Origin: Halopseudomonas xiamenensis
GTDB lineage: Bacteria > Pseudomonadota > Gammaproteobacteria > Pseudomonadales > Pseudomonadaceae
Reading direction: 5' to 3'
NCBI RefSeq assembly: GCF_014219065.1
Contig: NZ_JACLGO010000007.1
Coordinates: forward strand, 109,398-173,397
DNA: 64,000 nucleotides
Below are positions 12,717 to 21,790 of the stretch, piece after piece (position 1 is the stretch's first letter; each line of letters opens with the position of its first letter). A program made the translations under genes and the position numbers. Under the pieces are notes generated by a model. The model ran no database searches. It saw only the letters and a program-made list of their open reading frames with translations, and was not told the origin of the DNA.

Positions 12717-13090
12717 CACACACCCATGCTTTCCGCTTTTCCGTAAATCCGCTTTTCAGCCTCGTGCGACTACGCTGCCTGGCCCGCCCTGCGGGGCAGG
12801 GACTGTTGCTGGCCGTGCTGATGCTGATGCTTGCCAGCACGGCGCAGGCCGCCGGTTCCTCGATGCCCTGGGAAGGGCCGCTGCAAGCCATCCTCGATTC
12901 CATCCAGGGGCCGGTCGCGCGCATCGTCGCCGTCATCATCATCATCGCCACCGGGCTGGCGCTGGCCTTCGGCGATACGTCGGGTGGCGCCCGCAAGATG
13001 ATCCAGATCGTCTTCGGCCTGTCCATCGCCTTCGCGGCGTCGAGCTTCTTCCTGTCCTTCTTCAGCTTCTCCGGCGGGGCTGTCGTATGA
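12713..13090 (+). CDS. trbC: TrbC, conjugative pilin precursor
   Basis: The 125-residue VirB2-like prepilin has a long signal region with its hydrophobic core around 27-44, ending in TAQAAGSS. Two hydrophobic helices follow (about 68-85 and 96-115), separated by a short charged loop GDTSGGARK, which is the usual VirB2/TrbC hairpin. I chose ATG 12713 because it overlaps the trbB stop by ATGA, with AGGAG upstream. The product is expected to be cleaved, possibly cyclised as in RP4 TrbC, and assembled into the pilus. Confidence 0.9.
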   Translation: MTHTHAFRFSVNPLFSLVRLRCLARPAGQGLLLAVLMLMLASTAQAAGSSMPWEGPLQAILDSIQGPVARIVAVIIIIATGLALAFGDTSGGARKMIQIVFGLSIAFAASSFFLSFFSFSGGAVV

Positions 13091-13359
13091 GCGCGCCCGA
13101 GGAGTTCGCCGCCGGCTTCGAGGTGCCGCTGCATCGCTCGCTGACCGAGCTGATCCTGCTGGGCGGCGCGCCGCGCACGGTCGCCATCGCCAACGGCACT
13201 TTGGCCGCCGCCGTGGGCCTGGGCCTGCAACTGTGGATTGCCGGGGTCGTGCTCTGGGTGGTCGGCCACTCGCTGGCGGTATGGGGTGCGCGCGTCGATC
13301 CGCAGTTCATGCAGGTCTTCGCCCGGCACATCAAGCACAAGCCGCTGCTGGACGTGTAG
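13087..13359 (+). CDS. trbD: TrbD, VirB3-like mating-pair protein
   Basis: This 90-residue inner-membrane protein begins with FEVPLHRSLTELILLGGAPR, the typical VirB3/TrbD N-terminus. One or two hydrophobic helices follow at about 37-63. The start ATG overlaps the trbC stop (13087-13090), and trbE starts 12 bp after its end. VirB3 proteins work with the VirB4 ATPase (here TrbE) in pilus assembly. Size and position match the family. Confidence 0.9.
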   Translation: MSAPEEFAAGFEVPLHRSLTELILLGGAPRTVAIANGTLAAAVGLGLQLWIAGVVLWVVGHSLAVWGARVDPQFMQVFARHIKHKPLLDV

Positions 13360-13371
13360 GAGGTCGCCGCG

Positions 13372-15819
13372 ATGCTGAACCTTTCCGAATACCGCCAACG
13401 ACCGGCCTTGCTGGCCGATTGGCTGCCGTGGGCCGGGCTGGTGGCGCCTGGCGTCGTCCTGAACAAAGACGGGGCATTCCAGCGCACGGCCCGGTTTCGC
13501 GGCCCCGACCTGGACAGCGCGACGCAAGGAGAAATGATCGCCACCACGGCGCGGCTCAACAACGCGCTGCGCCGGCTGGGTTCGGGCTGGGCCTTGTTCA
13601 TCGAAGCCGAGCGCCAACCGGCGGCGGCCTATCCGCATTCCGACTTTCCCGAGCCGCTGTCCTGGCTGGTGGAGGAAGAACGCCGGGCCGCGTTCGAGGA
13701 ATCGGGCCATCACTTCGAGAGCGCCTATCGCCTGACGCTGGCCTACCTGCCGCCGGAGGAATCCCGTGCCCGCGCGGCCAAGATGCTCTATGAGAACGCG
13801 CCGGGCGATGGCGTGGATTGGCGTGGTCGGCTCGATGCCTTCGTGGCGGAAACCGATCGCGTGTTCGACCTGCTCGATGGCGTCATGCCGGAAATCGCCT
13901 GGCTGAACGACAGCGAGACGTTGACCTATCTGCATTCGACCGTTTCGACGCGGTGCTATCGGATCGGCGTGCCGGAGGTGCCGTTCCACCTCGATGCGCT
14001 GCTGGCAGACTGCCCGCTGGTCGGTGGCCTAGCGCCCATGCTGGGCGATGCGCACCTGCGTGTGGTGTCGGTGCGGGGTTTTCCGACTTCGACCTGGCCG
14101 GGTCTGCTGGACGACCTCAACCGGCTGGGCTTCGCCTATCGCTGGAGCACGCGCTTTCTCTGCATGGACAAGGCCGAGGCGGAAAAGGAACTCGGCCGCC
14201 TGCGCCGCCAATGGTTCGCCAAGCGCAAGAACGTCCTGGCCTTGCTGCGCGAAACCCTCTTCCAGCAGGAAAGCCCGCTGGTGGATACCGACGCCAGCAA
14301 CAAGGCCGCCGATGCCGACGCCGCCATGCAGGAGCTGGGCAGCGATCAGGTCGCCTTCGGCTATCTCACCGCGACGGTGACGGTGCTCGACGCCGACCCG
14401 GCCGTGGCGGATGAGAAGCAGCGCTTGGTGGAGCGCGTCATCCAGGGACGCGGCTTCGTCACCATCCCCGAAACGCTCAACGCGGTGGATGCCTGGCTGT
14501 CCTCGATCCCCGGCAACGCCTACGCCAACGTTCGCCAGCCCATCGTGTCCACGCTGAACCTGGCGCACATGATGCCGGTGTCGGCGGTATGGGCCGGGCC
14601 GGAGAAAAACGACCATCTGGACGGCCCGCCGCTGATCGTCACGCGCACCGATGGCGCCACGCCGTTCCGGCTGGTGACGCACATCGGCGACGTGGGGCAC
14701 ACGCTGGTCGCCGGCCCGACCGGCATGGGCAAGTCGGTGCTGCTGGCCACGCTGGCGATGCAGTTCCGCCGCTATCCCGGTTCGCGGATATTCGCGTTCG
14801 ATATGGGCCGGTCGATGCGGGCCACCATCCTCGGCCTGGGCGGCGAGCATTACGACCTCGGCGCCGATGGCGGCATCGCGTTCCAGCCGCTCGCACGCAT
14901 CGACCGCGAGGGCTACCGCACCTGGGCGGCCGAATGGCTGGAAGGCCGCCTGCTGCACGAGGGCGTGACGGTCGGCCCCGACGAGAAGGCGGCCATCTGG
15001 TCAGCGCTGGTCAGTCTCGCCGGGGCGCCGGTGGAGCAGCGCACGCTGACCGGGTTTTCCGTACTGCTGCAATCGAACGTGCTGCGCCAGGCGCTGGCAC
15101 CTTATGTACTCGGCGGCGCCCACGGCAAGCTGCTGGACGCCGAAAGTGACCGGCTGGGCAGCGGCGACGTGCAAGGCTTCGAGATGGAAGAACTGATGCA
15201 CAGCCCCGCCGCGGTGCAGGCGGTGTTGCGCTACCTGTTCGCCCGCTTCGACGAGCGCTTCGATGGCGCGCCCACACTGCTGATCCTCGATGAAGCCTGG
15301 CTGTTCCTTGATGAGCCGGCCTTTGCCGCGCGCATCCGCCAGTGGCTCAAGACGCTGCGCAAGAAGAACGTGTCGGTGATCTTCGCCACGCAGAGTCTGG
15401 CGGATATCAAGGATTCGAGCATCGCGCCCGCGATCATCGAAAGCTGCGCCAGCCGCATCTTCCTGCCCAACCCGCAGGCGACCGAACCGCAGATTCGCAC
15501 GATCTACCAGGGCTTCGGCCTCAACGGCCGGCAGATCGAGATCGTCGCCACCGCACAGCCCAAGCGCGACTACTACTACCAGTCGCGCCTGGGCAACCGC
15601 CTGTTCGACCTCGACCTGGGGCCGGCAACGCTGGCCTTCGCGGGTGCTTCCACACCGCAGGACCAGCGCGACATCGACCGCGTGCTGGCCGAGGCCGGAT
15701 TGCCCGGCTTCGCCGGCGCATGGCTGCGCCATCGCGGCCTTGGCTGGGCCGCCGACCTGCTGCCGTCCGCACCGGCGGCCGCTTCCTTCCTTTCCCAACC
15801 ACAGGAGAACCTGCCATGA
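13372..15819 (+). CDS. trbE: TrbE, VirB4-type ATPase of the mating apparatus
   Basis: This 815-residue protein is the largest energiser of the type IV secretion channel. The N-terminal CagE/TrbE/VirB domain covers roughly residues 1-400. Walker A GPTGMGKSVLL is at about 449-459 and Walker B LLILDEAWLF at about 637-646, followed by IFATQSLADI. The ATG has AGGAGG about 9 bp upstream. It overlaps trbJ by ATGA at 15816-15819. There is no sign of truncation. Confidence 0.95.
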   Translation: MLNLSEYRQRPALLADWLPWAGLVAPGVVLNKDGAFQRTARFRGPDLDSATQGEMIATTARLNNALRRLGSGWALFIEAERQPAAAYPHSDFPEPLSWLVEEERRAAFEESGHHFESAYRLTLAYLPPEESRARAAKMLYENAPGDGVDWRGRLDAFVAETDRVFDLLDGVMPEIAWLNDSETLTYLHSTVSTRCYRIGVPEVPFHLDALLADCPLVGGLAPMLGDAHLRVVSVRGFPTSTWPGLLDDLNRLGFAYRWSTRFLCMDKAEAEKELGRLRRQWFAKRKNVLALLRETLFQQESPLVDTDASNKAADADAAMQELGSDQVAFGYLTATVTVLDADPAVADEKQRLVERVIQGRGFVTIPETLNAVDAWLSSIPGNAYANVRQPIVSTLNLAHMMPVSAVWAGPEKNDHLDGPPLIVTRTDGATPFRLVTHIGDVGHTLVAGPTGMGKSVLLATLAMQFRRYPGSRIFAFDMGRSMRATILGLGGEHYDLGADGGIAFQPLARIDREGYRTWAAEWLEGRLLHEGVTVGPDEKAAIWSALVSLAGAPVEQRTLTGFSVLLQSNVLRQALAPYVLGGAHGKLLDAESDRLGSGDVQGFEMEELMHSPAAVQAVLRYLFARFDERFDGAPTLLILDEAWLFLDEPAFAARIRQWLKTLRKKNVSVIFATQSLADIKDSSIAPAIIESCASRIFLPNPQATEPQIRTIYQGFGLNGRQIEIVATAQPKRDYYYQSRLGNRLFDLDLGPATLAFAGASTPQDQRDIDRVLAEAGLPGFAGAWLRHRGLGWAADLLPSAPAAASFLSQPQENLP

Positions 15820-16553
15820 AGCCCCGTGTGCTTTCCACGACCCTCGCCGCCGTACTGTCGGTGTCGCTGCTGACCACGCCGCCGGCATCGGCGTTCACCG
15901 TGTTCGATCCCTCGAACTTCGTGCAGAACACGCTGACCGCGATCCGCACGTTGGAGCAGATCAACAACCAGATCAACCAGCTCCAGAACGAAGCCCAGAT
16001 GCTGACGAACCAGGCGCGCAACCTGACCCGCCTCGACTTCAACATCGTCAATCGGCTGCGCTCCACGCTGGCCACCACCGAACGCCTCATCGCCGAGGCG
16101 CAAGGGCTGGCCTACGACGTGCAGAACCTCGACCAGGAGTTCGCACGGCTTTACCCGGAGCAGTACGCCGCCACGGTCAGCGGCGATCAGATGTACCAGG
16201 ATGCCCAGGAACGCTGGAAGCACACGCTCAATGGCCTGCACACCGCGATGCGGATGCAGGCGCAGGTGTCCGAGAATCTGCGCGAAGACGAAAGTGCGCT
16301 GGCCGATTTGGTCGGCCAGAGCCAGTCGGCGACCGGCGCCTTGCAGGCCATGCAGGCGACCAACCAGCTTCTCGCCCTGCAGGCCAAGCAGACCATCCAG
16401 GCGCAGCAACTCCAGTTGACGCAGGAGCGTGCCGCGTCGCTCGAACTGGCCCGCCAGGCGGCGGAGATCGAGCGATCCCGCGAAGTGCGGCGGCGTTTCC
16501 TCGGCGAAGGCACGCCGTACACGCCGCATCCGGTTCAGTTCTACGGCAACTGA
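15816..16553 (+). CDS. trbJ: TrbJ, VirB5-like mating-pair protein
   Basis: This 245-residue exported protein has a signal peptide at 1-26 (cleavage after TPPASA). Coiled-coil regions rich in Gln and Asn follow (about 45-75, INNQINQLQNEAQMLTNQ), with another long helical region at about 150-225. This is the TrbJ/VirB5 pattern, a minor pilus component. The start was chosen because ATG 15816 overlaps the trbE stop and has CAGGAG upstream; longer upstream reading frames lie inside trbE. Confidence 0.92.
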   Translation: MKPRVLSTTLAAVLSVSLLTTPPASAFTVFDPSNFVQNTLTAIRTLEQINNQINQLQNEAQMLTNQARNLTRLDFNIVNRLRSTLATTERLIAEAQGLAYDVQNLDQEFARLYPEQYAATVSGDQMYQDAQERWKHTLNGLHTAMRMQAQVSENLREDESALADLVGQSQSATGALQAMQATNQLLALQAKQTIQAQQLQLTQERAASLELARQAAEIERSREVRRRFLGEGTPYTPHPVQFYGN

Positions 16554-16564
16554 CGGAGGCCGCC

Positions 16565-16921
16565 ATGCGATGCGTCCCCATGTTGCCGGTATTGCTGCTG
16601 GCCGCGCTGCTGGCGGCCTGTGGTCAGCCGCCCACCGAAGACCTGACCGAAACACTGGTCGCCGATCCCGTGCGGCTGAAAGCGCTGCGCGCGCAATGCG
16701 CGACCGACCGGCAGGCCGTGGGCGAGGACGCTTGCAGGGCCGCCGCCGAGGCGTTCCGGCGCCGCTTCTTCGCCGGTCATACCAGCCCGGACGAGTACGA
16801 CGCCCAGGGCGAACTGCCACCGATTCCGCCCAGCTTCGATACACCTGGTTTCGACATGCCCATCGACGATGAAGCCGAGCGCGATGCACCTGACGCGGCG
16901 GCCCCGGAGGCGACCCCATGA
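16565..16921 (+). CDS. EexN/TrbK-type entry-exclusion lipoprotein (copy 2)
   Basis: The 118-residue lipoprotein has a signal sequence ending in the lipobox LAAC (residues 16-19) followed by GQPPTE. Its core VADPVRLKALRAQCATD, a second Cys (GEDAC) and AFRRRFF mirror copy 1 at 8602-8865; a Pro/Asp/Glu-rich tail after residue 85 is extra. GGAGG precedes the ATG by 6 bp and the gene overlaps trbL by ATGA. Its position between trbJ and trbL equals that of the entry-exclusion gene trbK in RP4. Confidence 0.85.
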   Translation: MRCVPMLPVLLLAALLAACGQPPTEDLTETLVADPVRLKALRAQCATDRQAVGEDACRAAAEAFRRRFFAGHTSPDEYDAQGELPPIPPSFDTPGFDMPIDDEAERDAPDAAAPEATP

Positions 16922-18243
16922 ACGACGTGACGGTCATCGACCGCTTCCTCAGTACGTTCTCGCAGTACATCGACTCGGGATTCGGTTTGCTGCAAGGCGA
17001 AGTCGCTTTCCTGACGGCCACCCTGATCGTCATCGACATCACGCTCGCCGGTCTGTACTGGGCGCTGGGACATGCCACCGGCCAGGGTGATGACGTGATG
17101 GCAAAGCTCATCCGCAAGGTGCTCTATGTCGGGGTGTTCGCCTACATCATCAGTAATTTCAACTGGCTGGCCGGCATCGTCTTCCGCTCCTTCGCCGGGC
17201 TGGGGCTGACCGCCACCGGCTCGCTCACGATGGAGACTTTCTTGCAGCCGGGGCGGCTGGCGAAGACCGGCATCGACGCCGGCGCGCCGATCATTGAGCA
17301 GATCGGCGAACTGACCGGGTTTCCCGCCGTGTTCGCCAATCTGGACATCATCGTCATCCTGTTCCTGGCTTGGCTGATCGTCATCGTCTGCTTCTTCGTG
17401 CTGGCGGTGCAGCTTTTCATCACCCTGATCGAGTTCAAGCTGACCACGCTCGCCGGCTTCGTGCTGGTGCCGTTCGCGCTCTGGAACAAGACCGCATTCC
17501 TAGCCGAGAAGGTGCTGGGCAACGTGGTGGCCTCGGGCGTCAAGGTGCTGGTGCTGGCTGTCATCGTCGGCATCGGCACCGGGATATTCGCCGAGTTCCA
17601 AACCGTACCGGATGAGCCGTCCATCGACCATGCGCTGGTGGTCATGCTGGCGTCGCTGGCCTTGCTCGCGCTGGGGATCTTCGGGCCGGGTATCGCTACC
17701 GGGCTGATTTCCGGTGGACCGCAGCTCGGTGCGGGTGCAATGGCGGGTGCCGCTGTCGGTGCTGCTGGGACGGCCGTTGCCGTCGGCGCTGCCGCCACTG
17801 GCGTAGGCGGCGCTGTCGCGGCCGGTGCGCGCATGGCACCAGCCGCCGCGAAGATGGCCGCCTCAACAGCCAGCAATGCGCGTTCGGCGTTCCAGGCCGG
17901 CTCCGCTGCTGCCGGTGGTGGCCTCAAGGGCGCAGCGGCGGGCCTGGGCAACGTCGCCAAGACCGGCGCGCAATCGCTCAAGGATCGCGCCGCTTCAACT
18001 TTCCAGACCGGAGGGGCCGGCGCCGCGTCTGGCGGCAGTACGGCGGCGGGTGCGACCGCCCAAGGCGCTGCGGCCCAAGAGCCGGCCACCGACGCCGGTT
18101 CGACAGCACAACCCGCATGGGCTAAGCGCCTGCATCGACGCCAGCAGATCAGCCATGCCGCGACCACCGCCGCGCACACGCTGCGCGGCGGCGATGGCGG
18201 TGGTTCGGGCAGCGCCCCGAGCCTGCGTGATTCAGATTCATAA
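16918..18243 (+). CDS. trbL: TrbL, VirB6-like polytopic mating-pair protein
   Basis: The 441-residue inner-membrane channel component has about six hydrophobic helices between residues 20 and 265, including LDIIVILFLAWLIVIVCFFV. A long low-complexity Ala/Gly/Thr region follows (about 275-400), with a basic tail. This layout is typical of TrbL/VirB6. It overlaps the EexN gene upstream by ATGA, and trbF follows after 12 bp. The low-complexity part varies between homologues and is probably cytoplasmic or periplasmic linker. Confidence 0.92.
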   Translation: MNDVTVIDRFLSTFSQYIDSGFGLLQGEVAFLTATLIVIDITLAGLYWALGHATGQGDDVMAKLIRKVLYVGVFAYIISNFNWLAGIVFRSFAGLGLTATGSLTMETFLQPGRLAKTGIDAGAPIIEQIGELTGFPAVFANLDIIVILFLAWLIVIVCFFVLAVQLFITLIEFKLTTLAGFVLVPFALWNKTAFLAEKVLGNVVASGVKVLVLAVIVGIGTGIFAEFQTVPDEPSIDHALVVMLASLALLALGIFGPGIATGLISGGPQLGAGAMAGAAVGAAGTAVAVGAAATGVGGAVAAGARMAPAAAKMAASTASNARSAFQAGSAAAGGGLKGAAAGLGNVAKTGAQSLKDRAASTFQTGGAGAASGGSTAAGATAQGAAAQEPATDAGSTAQPAWAKRLHRRQQISHAATTAAHTLRGGDGGGSGSAPSLRDSDS

Positions 18244-18255
18244 GGAGGACTAACC

Positions 18256-18960
18256 ATGCGATTCAAACGACCGCAGGTGCGCTACGCCGATACGCCGCAG
18301 CCTGCCACACCGTATCAATCCGCCGCTCAGGTTTGGGACGAGCGCATCGGCTCGGCCCGTGTACAGGCGAAGAACTGGCGCCTGATGGCCTTCGGCTGCC
18401 TGGTGCTGGCCTTGCTGATGGCCGGTGGCCTGGTCTGGCGCTCGGCGCAGTCCATCGTCACGCCCTATGTGGTGGAGGTAGACCAGAGCGGGCAGGTTCG
18501 CGCCGTGGGCGAGGCGGCCACATCGTACCGACCCGGCGACGCGCAGATTGCTCACCATCTGGCGCGCTTCGTGACGCTAGTGCGCTCGCTGTCCATCGAC
18601 CCGATCGTGGTGCGACAGAACTGGCTCGATGCCTATGACTACACCACCGACCGGGGGGCAGCGGTGCTCAATGATTACGCCCGCAACAACGACCCCTTCG
18701 CCCGCATCGGCCGCGAGTCGGTGACGGTGCAGATCACCAGCGTTGTGCGTGCCAGCGAGTCGTCGTTCAACGTGCGCTGGACCGAACAGCGCTTCATCAA
18801 TGGCGCGCCAGCGGGCACCGAACGCTGGACCGCCGTCATTTCCATCGTCCTGCAAACCCCGCACACCGAACAGCGCCTGCGCAAGAACCCGCTGGGCATT
18901 TACGTCAACGGGCTGTCGTGGAGCCGCGAACTGGATGCGTCCGAAGGAGCCAAGCCATGA
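18256..18960 (+). CDS. trbF: TrbF, VirB8-like mating-pair protein
   Basis: This 234-residue bitopic inner-membrane protein has one membrane helix at about 40-60 (LMAFGCLVLALLMAGGLVW). The periplasmic VirB8-like domain includes YVVEVDQSGQV and the ending PLGIYVNGLSWSREL, a hallmark of TrbF. AAGGAGG lies before the ATG. The stop overlaps trbG by ATGA. TrbF joins the inner-membrane platform to TrbG/TrbI. Confidence 0.93.
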   Translation: MRFKRPQVRYADTPQPATPYQSAAQVWDERIGSARVQAKNWRLMAFGCLVLALLMAGGLVWRSAQSIVTPYVVEVDQSGQVRAVGEAATSYRPGDAQIAHHLARFVTLVRSLSIDPIVVRQNWLDAYDYTTDRGAAVLNDYARNNDPFARIGRESVTVQITSVVRASESSFNVRWTEQRFINGAPAGTERWTAVISIVLQTPHTEQRLRKNPLGIYVNGLSWSRELDASEGAKP

Positions 18961-19946
18961 AACTGTCCTATCGTCTTGTCACGTTGCCATTGATCCTGCT
19001 TGCCTTGGCCGGCTGCGCCACCCAGGGCAAGCCGCCGACCATCTCACTCGATGAGCCGGTGCAGGCACAGCCGCTACCGGAGCCGCCCAAGCCGCTGGCG
19101 GTGGTCGCGGTTCCCAGGCCCTTGCCGCTACCGGGGCAGTTGAAGCCGTTGCCCGACGCGGACGAAACCCCGTCCGTGCCGGAACCGGCCGATGAGACAA
19201 AGCGGGTATCGCGTGCCAACGAGGAAGCGCGTGTTGCGCCCACGCGCGAGGGCTATGTCAATGCGATTCAGGTCTGGCCCTACAGCGACGGTGCGCTGTA
19301 TCAGGTCTATGCGGCGGTCGGGCGCGTGACGATGATTTCCTTGCAGCCGGGCGAGGAACTGGTGACGGTGGCGGCTGGCGATACCGTGCGCTGGATCGTC
19401 GGCGACACCTCCAGCGGCAGCGGTGACGAGCTGCGCGTCAATGTGCTGGTCAAGCCGATCCGCTCGGGCCTGAAAACCAATCTGGTCATCACCACCAGCC
19501 GCCGGACGTACTTGCTGGAGCTGACCTCGACCGAACGCGCCTGGATGGCGTCGGTGTCCTGGGACTACCCGCGCGACCGGATGCTGGCCTTGCAGCGCCA
19601 GGCGCGGGCGGCCAGCGTCGCCGCGCCGGTCGATACCGGCCTGTCGCTGGAGAACATCCGCTTCCGCTACGCCATCAGCGGCAGCAATCCGCCGTGGAAG
19701 CCGCTGCGCGCCTTCGACGATGGCGAGAAGGTCTACATCCAGTTCCCGGCCGGTATCGCCCAGGGCGAACTGCCGCCGCTGTTCGTCATCGGCACGCAGG
19801 GCGACGGGCAACTGGTCAACTACCGCTTCCGCCCGCCGTACTACATCGTCGATCGGCTGTTCGGCGCGGCCGAACTGCGCCTGGGCGGTGACAAGGGCGA
19901 CGTGGTGCGCATCGAGCGCACGGATGGCGTAACGCGGAGGAATTGA
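18957..19946 (+). CDS. trbG: TrbG, VirB9-like outer-membrane core protein
   Basis: This is a 329-residue protein whose signal peptide ends in the lipobox LAGC (about residues 17-20), then a Pro-rich linker (about 30-75). The VirB9/TrbG/CagX domain runs from about 100 to 325 and includes RYAISGSNPPWKPLRAFDDG and YIQFPAGI. With TrbI it forms the outer-membrane core complex. The start was chosen by the ATGA overlap with trbF at 18957. trbI begins just after its stop. Confidence 0.93.
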   Translation: MKLSYRLVTLPLILLALAGCATQGKPPTISLDEPVQAQPLPEPPKPLAVVAVPRPLPLPGQLKPLPDADETPSVPEPADETKRVSRANEEARVAPTREGYVNAIQVWPYSDGALYQVYAAVGRVTMISLQPGEELVTVAAGDTVRWIVGDTSSGSGDELRVNVLVKPIRSGLKTNLVITTSRRTYLLELTSTERAWMASVSWDYPRDRMLALQRQARAASVAAPVDTGLSLENIRFRYAISGSNPPWKPLRAFDDGEKVYIQFPAGIAQGELPPLFVIGTQGDGQLVNYRFRPPYYIVDRLFGAAELRLGGDKGDVVRIERTDGVTRRN

Positions 19947-19948
19947 CC

Positions 19949-21253
19949 ATGAGCCAGGACGATATCCCTGACCTTGGCGCACCGCAGGCCGGCAAGGTGG
20001 CGCCGGACACGGTGGCCTTGCGCGCCCAGCCGCGCCCGGTCACACGGTTAAACCGGCGTACCCTGGCCGCGCTCGCCGGCGGGCTTTCCGTCGCGGTGCT
20101 GGGCATCACCCTTTGGTCCTTGCAGCCGTCACAGCCCCGAAGCGGCAGCGATTCGACCGAGCTATACAACGTCGATCGCGTCTCGCGCTCAGAAGGACTC
20201 GACCAGCTCCCCACGGACTATTCCCAGTTGCCGCCACCGGCCTTGCCGTCCGGGGTGCCCGAACTGGGGCCGCCGCTGCCGGGCGACCTCGGCCCGGCCA
20301 TCGTGCAGTCCCGGCAACCGGCGATGGCCAGCTATACGCCGCCCGGCCACGATACCGCCGAAGCCGAGCGGCTGGCGCTGGAGAAAGAGGCCGAGGAAGC
20401 CGCTGTCTCGTCGGTATTCTTCCGCACGGGCAACCAGGGGCAGGCCGCCGTTCCAGTGGCGCAGGCGTCGTCAGGCACACCCGGCATGGGCAATCCCTTG
20501 GCGGCCTTTGACCCGATGGCCGCCGGTCTGGCCTCGACGGCAGCGCAGTCGGCCGACCCGACCGTCATGCAGAACCGGCAAGAGCAGAAAGAGGCGTTCC
20601 TGCAATCCGGTTCTACGGAAACCCGTAATACCGGAAACCTGCAACTGCCCAGCTCGCCATATCAGGTCATGGCCGGCACGGTGATTGCCGGGGCGTTGGT
20701 GACAGGCATCAAGTCGGACTTGCCGGGCGACGTGATCGCCACAGTGACAGAGCCGGTCTATGACACGGCCACCGGCCAGCATCTGCTGATTCCACAGGGA
20801 TCGCGCATCCTGGGCCGCTATAACAGCCAGGTCAGCTACGGGCAGACCCGCGTACAGGTGGTGTGGAACCGGGTGATCCTGCCGGATATGTCTTCGCTGA
20901 CGCTGGACAACCTTGTGGGCACCGACCCGGCCGGGTATGCCGGCCTGGAGGATGGCGTCGATTGGCATTGGGATCGCATCTTCACCGGCGCCGTATTGAC
21001 GACGCTGCTGGGCGTCGGCGCCGAACTGGCAGCGCCGGAGAACCGCCAGGACGGCGACCGCATCATCATCGCCGGCCGCGACAGCATGCAGGACACGGTG
21101 AACCAGATCGGCCAGGAAGTGACGCGCCGCAACCTCAACATCCAGCCCACGCTGACCAGCCGGCCCGGTTTGCCGGTGCGCATCATCGTCAACCGGGATC
21201 TGGTGCTGCGGCCCTACCAGCCAGTGATCTTCAACAGGGGAGCTTCGCAATGA
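19949..21253 (+). CDS. trbI: TrbI, VirB10-like core complex protein
   Basis: The 434-residue protein has a single membrane helix near residues 37-55 (TLAALAGGLSVAVLGITLW) and a Pro-rich periplasmic stretch. The C-terminal VirB10/TrbI domain (about 220-430) includes VMAGTVIAGALVTGIKSDLPG and LIPQGSRILGRY. I chose the ATG at 19949 because GGAGG lies 8 bp upstream; an in-frame TTG at 19943 is less likely. It spans the envelope and senses ATPase energy in related systems. It overlaps the DUF2274 gene by ATGA. Confidence 0.93.
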   Translation: MSQDDIPDLGAPQAGKVAPDTVALRAQPRPVTRLNRRTLAALAGGLSVAVLGITLWSLQPSQPRSGSDSTELYNVDRVSRSEGLDQLPTDYSQLPPPALPSGVPELGPPLPGDLGPAIVQSRQPAMASYTPPGHDTAEAERLALEKEAEEAAVSSVFFRTGNQGQAAVPVAQASSGTPGMGNPLAAFDPMAAGLASTAAQSADPTVMQNRQEQKEAFLQSGSTETRNTGNLQLPSSPYQVMAGTVIAGALVTGIKSDLPGDVIATVTEPVYDTATGQHLLIPQGSRILGRYNSQVSYGQTRVQVVWNRVILPDMSSLTLDNLVGTDPAGYAGLEDGVDWHWDRIFTGAVLTTLLGVGAELAAPENRQDGDRIIIAGRDSMQDTVNQIGQEVTRRNLNIQPTLTSRPGLPVRIIVNRDLVLRPYQPVIFNRGASQ

Positions 21254-21513
21254 GCACGACACGCAAACTGCGGCTGGGGCCGTTGCCCAAGACCGAGACC
21301 ATCAAGCTGACCTTCGCATGTCCGGCCAGCCTGAAAGCCGACCTCGACCGCTACGCCGCTCTGCACGCGCAGACCTATGGCGAAGCGGTTGATGCCATGA
21401 CACTGATTCCGCACATGCTGGAAGCGTTCATGGGGGCAGATCGAGGATTCAGAAAAGGTACGACAACACCGAAAGCGCCACCCGTGCCCCGACGCGATGC
21501 ACCGCCCACATAG
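21250..21513 (+). CDS. DUF2274-family protein ending the ICE transfer operon
   Basis: The 87-residue protein starts with STTRKLRLGPLPKTETIKLTF and has a compact helical centre (CPASLKADLDRYAALHAQTYGE) resembling a small RHH-like DNA-binding fold. Its tail is basic and Pro-rich. DUF2274 proteins regularly follow trbI in Tn4371-like ICEs; the function is not established to my knowledge. The ATG overlaps the trbI stop, and the operon terminator starts 20 bp after its end. Confidence 0.8.
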   Translation: MSTTRKLRLGPLPKTETIKLTFACPASLKADLDRYAALHAQTYGEAVDAMTLIPHMLEAFMGADRGFRKGTTTPKAPPVPRRDAPPT

Positions 21514-21532
21514 GTGCAGTGCCACCCACTGC

Positions 21533-21573
21533 AAAGCAAAAAGCGCAGGTCGATGGCCTGCGCTTTTTGCTTT
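21533..21573 (+). terminator. Strong terminator of the traG-trb operon
   Basis: Perfect 17-bp inverted repeat (21533-21549 with 21557-21573) around a 7-nt loop. The GC-rich centre GCGCAGG is flanked by A-run and T-run outer arms, so it can act in either direction. It is placed 20 bp after the last operon stop codon. Confidence 0.85.
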
Positions 21574-21790
21574 GGGCTATGGCTCGGGGGAGCCTTGTCA
21601 TATCATCGTCGCCAACGCTCAGTATGGATGCACGCTCGGACACGCCGGAGCCCGCAACCGCGTTGCCCTTATGTGGCTCCTAGCCTTTTTGCGCGGGGTT
21701 GCGCGAAGGGCCGGCGAGAAGACCCAAGTCCTTGTCCTATATAGGCTTCGGGCATCCCGCCTATCTTTCGATAGTGCTTGACAGGTGAAA
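21574..21790. other. Non-coding right terminal segment of the ICE
   Basis: I see no supported gene in these 217 bp. Features are a GGCTATGGCTC segment after the terminator and a small hairpin CTATC-TTTC-GATAG near 21760-21773, shortly before the attachment core. The segment probably contains the recombinase-binding arm of attR; this is inferred from position only. Confidence 0.4.
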
